A stretch of 64,000 nt of DNA from contig JAQPZY010000542.1 in assembly GCA_029931535.1 (NCBI GenBank), positions 1 through 64,000 of the forward strand, in the 5' to 3' direction. The notes under the pieces were generated by a model. That model saw nothing but the letters and a program-made list of their open reading frames with translations. It was not told where the DNA came from and did no database searches. Shown here one piece after another: positions 11,995 through 25,045 of the stretch; position 1 is the stretch's first letter, and each line of letters begins with the position of its first letter. This DNA is from Margaritifera margaritifera. Taxonomy: Eukaryota; Mollusca; Bivalvia; Unionida; Margaritiferidae. A program made the position numbers and the translations under genes.

Positions 11995-12445
11995 AAAAAT
12001 GGCAAATACAAAATTCATATATAAATGTATTTAAAAGCGTTTATTAAGCTATTAATTATTACAAAACTCAATGATGCAAAACTATCTTACAGCAGAACAT
12101 ATGCAAGCTTGAAGAAACCACTAGTTCAACAAAATATTACAGCCGGGATAAAAGAAAAATGTAATTGGACAATTATATATCGCGCAAAGGTTTCGTTGCT
12201 GGCCTACTGAATTACGTCATAAATTGAGATCCTTTGTTCTAGCCATTTTCGTCTTACAACTACTTACAAAGAGCAACGTTCAACCTGGTTCAACTTTATT
12301 TATTATTTCATTTTATATCGTCTATGTACATATATACAGCAAACATCATGTAGAATCTGTATAGCACGTACGTGTTTGTGCTTCGTATTGTAACATCGTT
12401 TTGTTGTGTAATCGTCTTAAGTGGCCTTGTGCACTTTTTATGCCA

Positions 12446-12449
<4 letters not shown>

Positions 12450-12508
<59 letters not shown>
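12450..12508. repeat. (TA)n microsatellite
   Basis: About 58 bp of uninterrupted TA. Confidence 0.95.
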
Positions 12509-12510
<2 letters not shown>

Positions 12511-15099
12511 GGTTAGGCATTCTGAAACATTTGTAAAAGATTTACTTTGAATATCAAATCGTACTATTTAATTTTTGAAAACGTAAAACAAGCTAATTTA
12601 TCAGCATCAACAATTGAGCGAAACTATTTTGGTCGAGATTCAAGAGTTTCCAGAGATGCGTTATAAATATTTCATGAATTTTTTTCCATGAAAGCCACAC
12701 TTGCATTATCAAGGTATAACATGTATTTGCATAGTTTGTTTGAAAGTGTGGACAAAGCTAACTGTCATACAAAAGCACACGGATACAAAGAAAACTGCTG
12801 ATTTGTCAATTTTAAGTATCAAAAAGATATATTTCAATGTTATAGAAAACCTGAAAAGCTGTAGATGTACAGAGCACTTTTAATGATTATAACATATAGA
12901 TAATCATCATCAATCCTACTAGAAATGATGTTAAAACGGTACTTTATAATATGGAATAATTTAGTTATATTTTATGTGAGTAAATATAAAAATTTATATC
13001 AAGCTTAATTTATAGTACAAGATCAATCTACAGCGATTCAGCAAAATCAGAGACATAATTAACGGAAAAAGTTGCTTAAATCAAAAACAGAACATGGTGG
13101 TCCGGTATATAAAATATTTGTGTTTTTTTTTTTTGGTTGTTGTTTTTTGTTTTTTTGTTTTGTTTTGTTTTTTCATTTAATCGGAAATCGTTTATGCGTT
13201 TAAAAGGATGAAAAATGCGTTGCAAATTGTTCAAAATAAAAGTTCCAGTTGTCGATAGATTTCCTGTTGGTTTGGTGATAGCGCCTACATACTGGCTGGT
13301 AAACTCAGTCAAATCCGCTTTGGTGGCAAACCAGGTCAAATCAACATCAGCATCGCGTCGTCAAGCGGTTGAGCTTCAATAAACATTAACGGGCATTTTG
13401 TACACTATCAAGTGTAGTTTAGTGTAAAATCAATAAGCATTTGAGGGGCTCGCGAATGCTTGAGTACACGCAACGGTTCAACAACAAGATGACCACATAT
13501 TGGTCCGTCCAACCGAGTTTGCAACGACAGCGTTAAATGAAACAGTGGTAGATGACTTTGTCCGCCATGGTTTAAATAATCAACAACTTCGCGTGACGGT
13601 GAAAACCAACATGAGTCAAATTGTTCAAACTAACAGTCGAGTTGTCAAATCTCTGTGAAATAAGGAAGAAAGGGATATAATTGGAATTTTGTCTTCCTGT
13701 TCTACTCTGGCCGGATTTGAAACAACGTTTCTTTTTTCGTTGCTGTTTACATGTAAGTGAAGTTGAATATAGACCAATGTCGCTTAGTCTACAGCACAAT
13801 GTAGTATGGAGCGCCCAGGAGTGGCTAATCATGCAATTAATGCGGGTTCACCATAGCACAAACGGGTAGACTGGTTGGTATCAGTAATGGCGGTATATTC
13901 AACAAAGGCGGTTGCAGCAGTGGGGCAAGACAACTGAGAAAATATATAATAATACTCGTTCCAAAAGAAATAGATGGTGAACGACATTCCAACAAAACAG
14001 CCAATGCATGCTGAACACAATAATGAATGACGAAGACAGTCATCAAGCACAAATATTATTAAATATTGCACAAAAATCGGCCTCAAGCCAGTGAAACGAT
14101 GTCGGCCATCTCGCCATCTGATTTGTTCATCATATGCCTAGGCGATTTTTTACGGGCAAAGTTTTGACACATCACCTAAATCTACTGGTGACTAATATTA
14201 ATATCTACTTAATAAATGATTGATGTATTGTCGTGTTGAATTCGCCGTAATCTTTAAAATTAAAATTTTTATCTGCATTAAATTCGTTATTTGTTTCTGC
14301 ATATATTTGTGGTAAAACCTCCGCGAGTCCCACATCGAATCATGTGTATATCATAATCAGTTGTTAATGCAAGTTTAAGACACATATCTTTAAAAAGGCA
14401 TATAGTGAAGTTTAGTACTGTGCTGCGTCAAGTTTGTAGTGTTCCATGCATACAGTTTTGAATTTTTACAAAGTGTCACATATAAACAAAATATACTTAC
14501 TCACGTGGTAATCGTGTAGATCGCCTATTTTTTTAAGATTGTACTGAAACGTTTTATTCCATTCATCTGTTCATAATATTTCATTGTTTCAGCAAATTTT
14601 GTGTCGATTATCTCTGAGTCCAGCTTACATTTTTCAATTATCTTTTTACCACTAGTCCTGAACTTGTCACTTTCAATTTTTTTTATTGATTTGTATTCTA
14701 TTTAGTCCAAAGTCGCGATCTTGACGTAATAAACCTTGACAAAGAAATGTCAGTCATATTCGAAAAAGTTGAGAATGACCAAAGGTATAATTTTTGGACA
14801 TGTATAATTCAAATTGCAATTTTGATGAACAGGGTTTATTATCATTACAGTCAAGTGATCATGGTTACCAACATTATCAAGTTTAATACTTTTTTCTCAC
14901 GGATATTACAAATTTCAGTTGAATTGTAATGTATTTCCTCATTCTCTATCAACATCATGTTAAGGTCTTAATTTGCACTACAGTTTTCTTGCTATCTTGC
15001 ACAATCATTTGTAAAACACATTAACACAATCAGCTTACGTGTATTTGTGAGAGTTGTTTCGGAAATGCCTTTACATAATGCAAGATCCTACAGGAACTT

Positions 15100-15103
<4 letters not shown>

Positions 15104-15169
<66 letters not shown>
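15104..15169. repeat. (TA)n microsatellite
   Basis: TA repeat with one G interruption. Confidence 0.95.
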
Positions 15170-15174
<5 letters not shown>

Positions 15175-17029
15175 CTAAGAAATATCTGATGGATAAGTAT
15201 CACTCTTACAATTTATTGGTGCAAAGATGGAGACTTTGAATTTACTACGCTGACAAGTTCAAGCAAATCAGTAAAAACAACAAACGGATTTTAAGTTTGG
15301 GATGATATTTTGTATTCGTAAACTAAGCATTCTTCTGGCATTATATCAGTTGAGTTGTCTATACTCTAACATAGTCTTTTGTGTTGTGATACCTGTTATG
15401 TTATATTGGAACATATCAAACATTTTTACATATAAACTGTTTATTGCTTTGTTTATTAGTTTGGCTTGATATAAACTGTAATAGATTTTGTTTTTGAACG
15501 CATTGTTACCTTTCGCCTGTGTTGTGCTTTCAAGGAACAAAATTCTCTAATTTTCCGAATTAATGTTTTCTTCAGTTTTGTCTCAGTGACATTGATAAAT
15601 TCATATCAGTCTTGATTCTTGCAACCGTATAATCTGCAGTCAATTATATTTCTTTTGAATGAATCTTAAAGTCATTTTGCAAGCATTAGGTTCACATTGT
15701 GCCTACTTATGTGTCGAAATTCTTTGCCTAATTGGTATTAATGGAGGTTCAATTTTCTTCTCATTGGCTTCTGAAGCGCTAAATTAAGTACTGAAGTCAT
15801 TATCATTGATTTATTTAAATAAGGATTATTTGTAAAATATATTTTCCTATTTGTACTTTACAATGATTTTTGTTTTTATGTAATTGTTTAATCAATTTTA
15901 GCATTTTTAATTTTGTACAATTTAATTTTAAAGTTTTTTAATTTTCCAACTTTTCATATTTTTCATGTTGTATAAACATTTTATATTTTTTAAATATTAG
16001 TAATTTTTCAAAAAACATACATGTTCAAATTTAAAAATTTAATAAATCTGCTTTACCATTTATCTTTTATTTTTTATTTCTTCTTTCTTGATGTTTACAA
16101 AGCTAAGTATCTAACTTCTTTGACACTGGAAGTGGTATAATATTGATATATTGAAACTACAATACACGAAGGGTTGTGATACGTTTACTATCCCAGATTG
16201 TTTTCTACACTGATTCATCTGTGCTTACTTGCATATTTGTAGTATGCCCTTTAATTTAGGGAATCCTGTTCAGTAGATTTTATCACGAGCATTATGTGCT
16301 TTTCAACCATGTATTTATGTGTACTGTCACCACTTAATTTTAGAGACATCTTGCTTGATGCCATACCGTTTTATACATTTTATTATATTTCTTTATTGGA
16401 ATATCTTGCTTTGTCTTACCTTAGATTCTTAGGTAGAATTATGATTAGTAGGCTAATTTCCTAACATACACTTCTTGTTACCGTTGTCTTCAAACATTTC
16501 TGGTTCATTTTAATACTTATAGTCTTTGGCCAAACTCTTTAAATGTATACAAACCCTTTCCCCGATTGCTTTAAACGATGTAGGTACATATGAATACTTG
16601 ATTTAATTTCTTTACTTTTTGTTGTTTTCTCATAATTATTTTAAAAGGCATTTTTACAAATCTGCAAAAAACGACGTATGTGCAGTTGCAAAGGAAGTAA
16701 CTCATACAATCAATTAATCTCCCTTTTCTAATATTTGTATCTTAACCAAAAAAAATCAATAACATGAAAGTATGAGCCTAAAGTTAAATTTACAAGTAAT
16801 TCATAAATCGTTACCCCATGTGTTATGAAATTGTGTAAGTGTTTTTAAACTCCGAACGCCGAGTGTTTCAGAAAACTACTTTCTTGTGCACCATGTCATT
16901 GGATTAGTTTAAAAACTATTACAAGTGTTTCAAAGGTGCCATATGTATGCTACTATCAAAGGATGCACCTTTAAGAAAGCAGCGATTAATAAAAGAACAC
17001 GGTCCTGTTCTAATCTGTTGAACGGTTAC

Positions 17030-17274
17030 CTCCTTTTCCAAATTGCGTGCTTTCTTCAGAAGTGATCGACCGTTTTTCAATTTCCGCACTATATAGACGT
17101 CAGCATCTGGATTTATACCATAATTCCTCTTCAAATTTAATGTCAGAGCGTGTGAGCCGCGTCTGAGGTAAAAGGTCAACTCATCAGGGAGATCAAGGTC
17201 ACTGAGTGTCCGTTTCTTTGTTTCTAAACTTGCGGTCACATCTTTCAGCCAGACTATTTCCGAATCGGTAGGTG
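17030..17274 (-). CDS. Metalloprotease exon 2: propeptide
   Basis: The exon is 245 bp. It is preceded by a pyrimidine-rich acceptor ending TTGCCAG and followed by GAG|GTAACC. With the base from exon 1 it gives exactly 82 codons and ends in phase 0. The protein contains LPDELTFYLRRGSHALTLNL, then RNYGINPDADVYIVRKL, and ends NLEKE. The pattern of a beta-strand-rich segment with LRRGSHALTLNLKRN resembles the M12B propeptide family (reprolysin propeptide). A longer open frame of 160 codons (16919-17401) covers this exon, but its first 40 or so codons are intron upstream of the acceptor and its last 36 are intron downstream of the donor. Confidence 0.8.
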
Positions 17275-17488
17275 CTGGCAAAACGAAGATAAGACAATTT
17301 TTTGAATACAAAGTGAAGAAACAAACGATCAAACGAGATAGACAGATAGAGTACTCAGTCGTAATTGTCAGCTCATTTGTCGACATGAGAATAAAAAACA
17401 CTTACATTTCAAAAGATTCGTAGTTTCGACAATCAAGTAAACACATTAGTAATCTTCCCAAATAAGACAATACATTTTCGTAGCGCTA

Positions 17489-17531
17489 AAATAATAATAA
17501 TAATAATAATAATAATTATAATAATAATAAT
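17489..17531. repeat. (AAT)n microsatellite
   Basis: Trinucleotide AAT tract with one AATT interruption, in intron 1 near exon 2. It could be the tail of an old LINE in minus orientation; no element body was seen. Confidence 0.9.
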
Positions 17532-18899
17532 CCTTTACTTTGCTAATCAATCGTCATACAGTTCGTTTAAACAGATTTTAAAAAGACAGGAAAAAACAAA
17601 TTCGACTAAAAATTTTTTTTAACTTTTCGATCTTGTACCTTTAACGTAGATAACTACTGAATCATTTTTTCATTCCTAAATTGTTAATATTGAAATAAAT
17701 TGAAAATTCCTCCATAATAAGGGCAAGAAAGTGAATAAATTGGCCCATTTGCCTAACTAGTTTTGGCATCAATGGTATCATTTAACAATGACCCTCCAAC
17801 TGTGTTTTGCTCTGCATGCACATATTAACAATTTGTTTTTATCTATTTTATTTACATCCAGATTTCTAAAGTAGTTTGTATAAATAGAATAAGCGCTATC
17901 AGCTTTTTAAAAACAAAGAAAATGTGTTGATCAAATAAACCTTGGGTAACACTTTTGCAATAACGTGAATAATATATATTAAAAGCTTTAACATAAGTAC
18001 CAAGATTTACGTTGGAATATTTCCTTAATTGCAATAAATATGTGTCACGGTGAGTCATTTGATTTGGACGAAAAAAAAAAAGATTTTAAAAAACCTTTAG
18101 TAAGCAAATGTACAACTTCCCGCAGTATGATTATACAACGACTGGTTGACTCGAACGACATGTTAGTCTTAAAGTCGCTCGCTAACCTCAGACTTCAAAA
18201 TTTTCAATCACTTCCACATGATCATAACGGGATATGAGATTACTTGCAAAAACTACTTCCAAAATTGAAGAGTTTCATACTTGGATAACTACTGATCTCA
18301 GAAATTTAAAGTTTGACAACAGAAGTGATTCAATGAGCAGTGTCCATTCCAAGTATGACCAAACACACATGTTCACGCGTTTTTTATGAAGATTTTCGCT
18401 TAGGTCAGGTTACAGCAAGATCTATAAAAGTATGACTTTAGTAAATAGGACTTGAGAAAGTCGTTGCAAAAAATAAAAAACGAGATCAAATGCTTTGAAG
18501 TATTTTATTTGATTCTTGACTTACATATGTGTCCACTGAGATGGTTGGCATTTGGATAATGAATACAACTGTTGTACGGCCCATCGCAAAAAGACTTCAT
18601 TACGTTTTAAAACGCCTTTAAAAGAGATATATTTATTCAATTTTTTATTTACTTCTGTATACAATTTTCTATCACCAACTCCAAGCTTTAAAAGCGCATG
18701 TGTCCATGTTATTGATGTTGTAAAAACTGCTATAAACGCAGAATTTTCACCGACGATGAAATATTCCAGAAAAGGTCTGAAGAGTTGTCTTAACATTTGA
18801 CGAACCGCCGCTACTATAAAGATAAAGATCTGATAGCGGAGGAACCAAAACAAAAACCTGTAAAAAAATAAAACACCCCAAAAATCCTAATGACCTCTT

Positions 18900-19135
18900 A
18901 AAATACAGAGCAAGTGCAAAAGTTGATCAGATGCCATTTTTCTTGCTATACCATCCAGACAACCCTAAAGTAGGTAAAATCATCCAGAAACACAGGACCA
19001 TCGTGAAATCGTGTGAGACACTAAACTTAATCCTCCCGAACAAACCAGTAGTAGCCTACTGCATACTGAAAAGCCTCAGGGGCAAAGTTAAAGCCAATCG
19101 CAAGTCAAGACCATACTGGCACATCTGAGCCCTGT
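18900..19135 (+). mobile_element. Second Penelope-like element fragment
   Basis: The frame at 18931-19128 codes FFLLYHPDNPKVGKIIQKHR and, after a gap, LPNKPVVAYCILKSLRGKV. The order LxYHPxNPKV...IIxKH...PxVAYRRPKSLRD is the PLE segment between RT and the GIY-YIG domain. Here the second block is altered and partly deleted. The corresponding block of the 10.6-kb element is similar (KPVVAFRRAQNLRD). No nuclease domain follows. It sits antisense in intron 1. Confidence 0.65.
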
Positions 19136-19708
19136 AGTGATTAAAGTTCAAGCCAAACTATTCTCTAACATAGTGACGAGCAAAACAGTGTGCTTAAATC
19201 AAATAGACTCCAAACGGGCACCCATACGCAAATACAATACAAGAAAGTAACATAAAAAATAAATCATCGTTCATTCACTTACCTATAATTACTACGTTTT
19301 TGTAGTTCCTGATGGTATTAGTAATATTTCTGGAGTTATTGTTATTAAAGTGACAATTAATTTTCAGGGAAATAATCTACCACTACATTACCTTACATTA
19401 CGAAATAGATGACACTTTTGCTCCTTTTTTGTCGGTGTAAACCAGCTAGATTGCCATTGTATCATCGACTTTCTAACCAACAAGGCGCAATATCAACAAT
19501 TTTGAAATAACACTTCTGTTAGGTTCATAATCATGTAAAGTTTTGCATCTTCAACCCTTTTCTTGTGTTTATTGCGTGTCTTCTTTGTCTCTGTTTCCTA
19601 ATTTTGTCTATGACATATACACATTGAGAGTCGAAAGCGCATAGGCCGCTAAAAACTAGTTTATTTTTACTGTATTTGTCAGCGCTTAACAATTATATAA
19701 AGACTTAC

Positions 19709-19763
19709 CTGACCGAACATCGAACAAGACACAGGCGAGAAGAAGAAATACACCTTTCTTCAT
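19709..19763 (-). CDS. Metalloprotease exon 1: start codon and signal peptide
   Basis: Reading leftward from the ATG at 19763-19761, the exon codes 18 residues: MKK, a hydrophobic core (VFLLLACVLF), then DVRS, followed by one extra base (phase 1). This is a typical eukaryotic secretory signal peptide with a positive start and a hydrophobic stretch of about 10 residues. The exon ends CAG|GTAAGT, a perfect donor. No upstream ATG lies between it and the putative TATA box. The leftover G joins the first two bases of exon 2 to make an alanine codon, so the cleavage region falls at the exon junction. Confidence 0.8.
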
Positions 19764-19826
19764 TGTTAACTCAAAAGCTCACTGGCGTCAATGGAATCAC
19801 TGATAGACTTAGTCATTAGCATGTAG

Positions 19827-19834
19827 CTTATATA
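19827..19834 (-). promoter_or_regulatory. TATA box of the metalloprotease gene
   Basis: TATATAAG on the minus strand, 71 bp upstream of the exon 1 ATG. Transcription starting about 30 bp downstream would leave a 5' UTR of about 40 bases. It is the only good TATA match in the 100 bp before the ATG. No other promoter element is claimed. Confidence 0.5.
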
Positions 19835-19840
19835 TCAGGT

Positions 19841-21600
19841 TAGTTGGGATTTGACTGCCGGTGAGGGCTAGTTTTTTCCGGCCAAGTTTCGAGTTTCTTA
19901 TGGAACCTATATGTCAAGCTTCAGAAATAATATTAAGTAACGGTATAATACAATAAGTGTCGTTTCACGTACTGGAAATGATATAATACTAACTTAGATA
20001 AAAATGGACAATTTATGTCAAAACAATTGTCAACTAAAGAAACTTTTTCTACATATATATTTATCCTTCTGCCGCTATATTCGTCTATCCGTCCTTCTGT
20101 CAACTCACCTTCTCCTTCACCCATACGTTTATCACTGTATCTGTCTATCTATTTATTCATGTATTTGTATCTGTCTGAAATGAACGATTTTGTTTTGAAT
20201 GAAAACAAATATCTCCAAAAGTAAGTTACAGCTATGATGAAGAAGAAGATTTATCCAGTTGACGCAAACATTTATGTAGTGAAATGGGAGAAAGAAATAT
20301 TTACTTAGGCTCAAAAACCACCAATTTCTATGCCAGGTTTATTTGATCTTAGATGTAGAATTCTATGAGTGAAATAACTATGCAAAGGGATATATAGCCT
20401 AAATACTAGGGTATATTTCAAGGAAACGGACATTCATCAATTGTCACATAAAACTCATTTTTATCAACGACATGCATTGAGGATCATTGTTAAAATCCAA
20501 ATACTTAGATTGCTCAAGATTTCAAAAACAGTGAGCAATCCAAATACTTAGATTGCTCAAGATTTCAAAAACAGTGAGCATTACTTACACGACACTTGAT
20601 TTTACCGGGACTGTGAGAAAGAGGTTACAGAATCAGGGAACTTGAGGACATTAAATCTGAGCCATTAAGAAGAATAAATATTCACAAGCCTATGTTAATT
20701 GGTAACTATAAATGATGATTAGTCAAACGGGGAGAGTGGGTTAGTAGGTGTACGGGTATTGGATAGTATGGGTAGGGATAAGGAATAGTAGGCTACCGTG
20801 TTTTGATCAGTCATGATGTATGCTAAACCTATGGACGCTTTGAACATAGGGTTTCCCGTTGTCGCTATACACCCACAAACATGCTGATATATTATTAATT
20901 TCCCCTTGTCCCTATACTCACTACTAATATTTATCCCCCAAACGCACCCATTATGTTACAATGCTACAATTTCCCTCCAAAAACAATGGTGGCCTAATGT
21001 TATATTCTAATAATGTCCGTATAATCCGCAGACCTTTTTTTATCACACGATTCCCACAGACCTCAAGTGTTGTATTATACTAATCACCAACGGAATATAT
21101 AATCCCCGTATTTCCTCAAAAGTGCAAGGACAACAACAAAAGATACAAATAATTGTCATAGTTATTGGAACTAAAAAAGACACCCAAAAATGATTAATGT
21201 GTGCAGATTTTGCTGATAATCAGTCTCATCCTAGATGTTGAAGATTTACACTTCATATTTGATGCTTCTCGTTCATTTACTCAAATTATTTTCATATTCG
21301 TTATTTTACATTCATTTTAATTATTTACTATTTATATTGCACTAGTTCTCATTTGTATTTGATAATCATACTTTTTATGCGATAATTTGCATTCACATTC
21401 AACATTATTCATTCATATCTTCTCAGTAGGTGGCCCTCAGGCGGACACAATATACACCTTGACACACCAGTAATATCCCTTAGCTAGATGACTTGGGGAC
21501 AATAAAATAAGTCTTTTTTGCTTAATCTACAAAATCTGGTATTTATTTTATCCTTGTGTTTTTTTGTTTCAACATTTATATCAGCAGAGCAACTCAATTG
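19841..21600. other. Upstream flank of the metalloprotease gene, nothing recognised
   Basis: No gene-like frame. It contains a 43-bp perfect duplication (20494-20580). Open frames here lack recognisable motifs. Confidence 0.4.
20494..20580. repeat. 43-bp unit, two perfect tandem copies
   Basis: The unit begins AATCCAAATACTTAGATTGC and ends ACAGTGAGC. The copies start at 20494 and 20537 with no mismatch seen, so the duplication is recent. Confidence 0.95.
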
Positions 21601-21639
21601 ACAGAGTATTATATACAGTTTAGCGCAAACTATACGTTA

Positions 21640-22230
21640 TGTACCCTCCATTCTTTGTGATGTAATGAAAGGAGAAAATCTCTCGCCGATACTATTTTCA
21701 CTGATTCTGAGCAACTTGGAATATTTTCTCAAAGAGAATGATTGTATATGAATTACACTAGAAGCAGAAGGTTTTGACAATTTAATGTACCCGAAACTGT
21801 TGATTTTAATATATGCAGGCGACACCGTAATATCCAGAAATGATGCCGATTCTTTGCAAGAAAAAAACAATGATTTTCTTGAGCACACTAAATATTTAAA
21901 ACTTAAGGTCAATTTTGCAAAATATCGTAATTCTATAATTCTACTCATTTTGGATATAAACTAGGTGGAAACGCCATTTGCACTTGGGACAAACTTAAAT
22001 ACATAGGTTACATTTTCTCCAACGTTCGATCGTTTTTAAAAACTATCAAGCACAATGCTGAGCAAATTTAAAAACAATGCATCTTATCTATACCTTTTTT
22101 GGTGTACGGATGTAAAGTTTAGGCTTTCGAACATACTCAGATTATTAAAATGTTCAATTTGAATTTCTTAACGTTTATAGGAAAACTCAGGAAGAGTACG
22201 CAGTTATTATCTTTTTTTTCTTTCTTTTTT
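21640..22230 (+). mobile_element. Non-LTR retrotransposon RT fragment
   Basis: The + strand reads MKGENLSPILFSLILSNLEY (from about 21655; the usual form is GxRQGENLSP), then LILIYAGDTVISRNDADSLQ (about 21803-21862). The latter corresponds to the catalytic YADDTV block with AGD replacing ADD, so the RT is inactive. Next come LKLKVNFAKY, KLKYIGYIFSN in a shifted frame (about 21990-22025) and IGKLRKSTQLLSFF (about 22175-22216). This order matches the second half of a LINE RT and the start of its C-terminal region. The 103-codon minus-strand frame over it is a shadow. Both ends are eroded. It is a different family from the LINE at 3855. Confidence 0.75.
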
Positions 22231-25045
22231 TCTATAGAGGAAATGTCGATACCCAATGAGAACGTGTTCTAGGTGTTTAAGCGAAATCCCAAAACAGGTC
22301 ACCCAAAGACGGCCAAAGTCTTTGCTGAAATGTAAGGTAGAACGAAAGTGCTCCAGTTACGCGCAGGCCGTCGAGAAATAAAAACCAATGTATTGATATT
22401 TTTTAATAATTTATAACATTATAAAGAGAAAAATACAGGCACAAAACACACTTATTTTTCATTTTACATTTGAAAGAAAAGGCATATCAAAATACTTAGA
22501 ATGAGTTTGTTTAAAGATGAGTTATATAAAAGACCGAGGTAAAGTGTTATGTGCATTATGAGTGAGAGTGGCACAAGTCTCTTTCCTTCTACATGTAATA
22601 GCATGATGTGACATTTCAGTGATGATTATGCAATTATTTGAATACGCTTTGAAATTAGTGATACAGATTTCAGTACCGGACGGCCTAGCATGGGATTAGT
22701 TTTCTTAGATAATCAATACTGAGACTGAGTGAAGACGCACTTTCTGTAAAAGCAGATTGTTTTAAAATCAAAGTCAACACCCATAATCTATTTTCAAGAT
22801 CTATACTTAATACTTAACAGCTGAATCAATTGGTTTTGTCTCTTAAGGCACACCAATGCAAGCAGATTATTTAAAGTTGAATCAAAGTGCCTTGCCCAAG
22901 GATACAACGCAATCACAAGCCGATCGTGTCAACAACATGTTGAACCTATGTGTTAGAAACTAACGCTTAAACATCGGCAGTGACAAGTTAAAAATATTGT
23001 TTTAATAGATGAAAAATAACTTCTAAAGCATTGCAAGTTCTTTTTTTAATGTTATGCTCTAACGCGTTAATTTTCATTTCCAACGCTTTAGTTTGGACCA
23101 ATGAAGATGGCGTTAATTTTATAATTTGAAAGCGCAAAACTAACGCCCTAAAAGTCACTAAAAGTCTTTTCCAATGCGTAATGACTGATAGATTTGAAAT
23201 TGGCGCGATATCCAATCATAATCTTTCTACTATATGATGTGCAGGGGAATATGAGCTCTTCGCTAACAAAGCTCCAGCTGATTCACATACATATTATTTT
23301 TTTAGCCATGAAAACCTCTACCAACACAATGTCAAATGCGTTCTTGAAATAAAAAAATTGGCGAAGAAAAAGAAATTATTTTAGAGCAACATGCTGAAAA
23401 CGTCAGTAAAATGTGATTAATACCCATTTAAGATAGTAATATTACCAGAATTTGTCTTTCTAAAACATGTTTATACTTTCGTATTCTAAATGTATAGATT
23501 GTACAAGGGTCAACGAATGCATTATCTCACTCCTGCATGGCATTAACACCTATTGCATCAATGGGAAAATGTGATTACGATAATAAAGTTAAAGCTACAT
23601 CCTTGTCAGTGTATTGTATAAGTAATTAATATAGGACTGTTTAATTAAAGGTCTGCCGTCTTGCTAATACAGAATTCCAGAGTTTCAGATCAATTACAGG
23701 TCTCAGACGTCTCATCGTTGTGCTGTTTTTCCTTGGGTGGTATCACGCCTTGTTGGGGGTGGGTTGGGGTAACCGGGATCATGAGCAGCACTGGTAGTTA
23801 GTGTAAAAGGAAGATGACATTCTCCAGTATATTTCTTTTTCATTTTCCCAAACCCGAAGCTCCTGATCCTAAGTCAATATTGGCAAGAGTAATTTACCCT
23901 AAACTAATACTTAATTTGTTGAAAGACCGATGTGTGTGACTTAATAGTATATTTGTTAATTGTTCAAGCTCTTTGTTTACATTACAAATTTCACAATGAG
24001 CTAAGACTGCCTATGTGTTGCTACAAGAGATCTTCCAGTCGTATCAACAATACCAATATATAACAAAAGCAAAGACTCCATTTCGTACTACCAGATTTCA
24101 AACCATATAATTAACTTGTGTGTGTACGTATGTTAAAATTGAGTGGATGAAGCAAACTTAAAACAAGCATTATACATATGTATATTTGCACCTCCCTTGT
24201 TTTAAAAGGTTGACCACATTACAGATTAAGAATTTCGAAATAGACCAAGAAACTGTTAAATAAACTTGTTCGAAGTACTTCTATTGGCTTTACTATACAA
24301 ACAGGTTACTACAAGATTGTATGTCGATATTAAACTCTTAACTCTATATGAATTATTGAATAGTTGTGTCTATATAATATCAAAATATCGATATATGTTT
24401 ATATATTGATATACAATAAGTCAGTGGATCCATTCGTACAATCTTTATAACCCATTACCGTGTTGGAACCTATAAAGGTAGAGGAAACCATTTGATGCAA
24501 ACGTAAACATCTTTCATGAACAAAACATGACACTCGTTTCAAATTAAGATTTTGCTCCTATGCAACGTCGAGAAGGATTTAAACGTAAACATGGTGCAAA
24601 GCTGTTGCCGTCATCAGAAAATATGGCGTGACGTCACACACTACACATCTGAGCACCGCTCAATGATACACATTAATGGCGGTCCCATAGAAACTAATGC
24701 CAATAGATTGTTCTTGCATTAGAGGCTGAGAAGGCAAATGTTTGCAGGGAAATATAAAGAAATAAGGAGACTCTGAAAAGTGTTTGCACAATGAGGATAA
24801 TGTATGTCGAATTGAAGCAGCGGATAAAGTTTAAACATGTGGAGAGGGGAAGTTATATGTTTAACATCCACAGCAAAAATGAACTTCTTAATTATTTTGC
24901 CAAAATATGCTGATTAGTTAGTCTGATGATAGTCACATCGTGCAGTATGATCGTGATTAATAATACAAACTATCTATCCCGCAAGGGTACTAACATGTTC
25001 CCCCGTGATGTTTCATACATATTTGTTCTACACTGAGTCAACATT
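22231..25045. other. No feature recognised
   Basis: AT-rich spacer without protein-like frames, microsatellites or clear repeats longer than those listed. Confidence 0.4.

Larger units (their letters stand above)
11995..17029. other. Intron 2 DNA, no further gene recognised
   Basis: AT-rich spacer holding TA microsatellites at 12450-12508 and 15104-15168 and a T-rich tract at 13122-13172. Short open frames (for example 12701, 13076, 13829) show no recognisable protein. Confidence 0.45.

Noticed and set aside
16919..17401. 160-codon intact minus-strand protein
   Set aside because: Its upstream ATG and first part lie in intron 1 and its end in intron 2. Only 17030-17274 is exon.
21637..21948. 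103-codon minus-strand protein
   Set aside because: It is the shadow of the LINE RT on the + strand.
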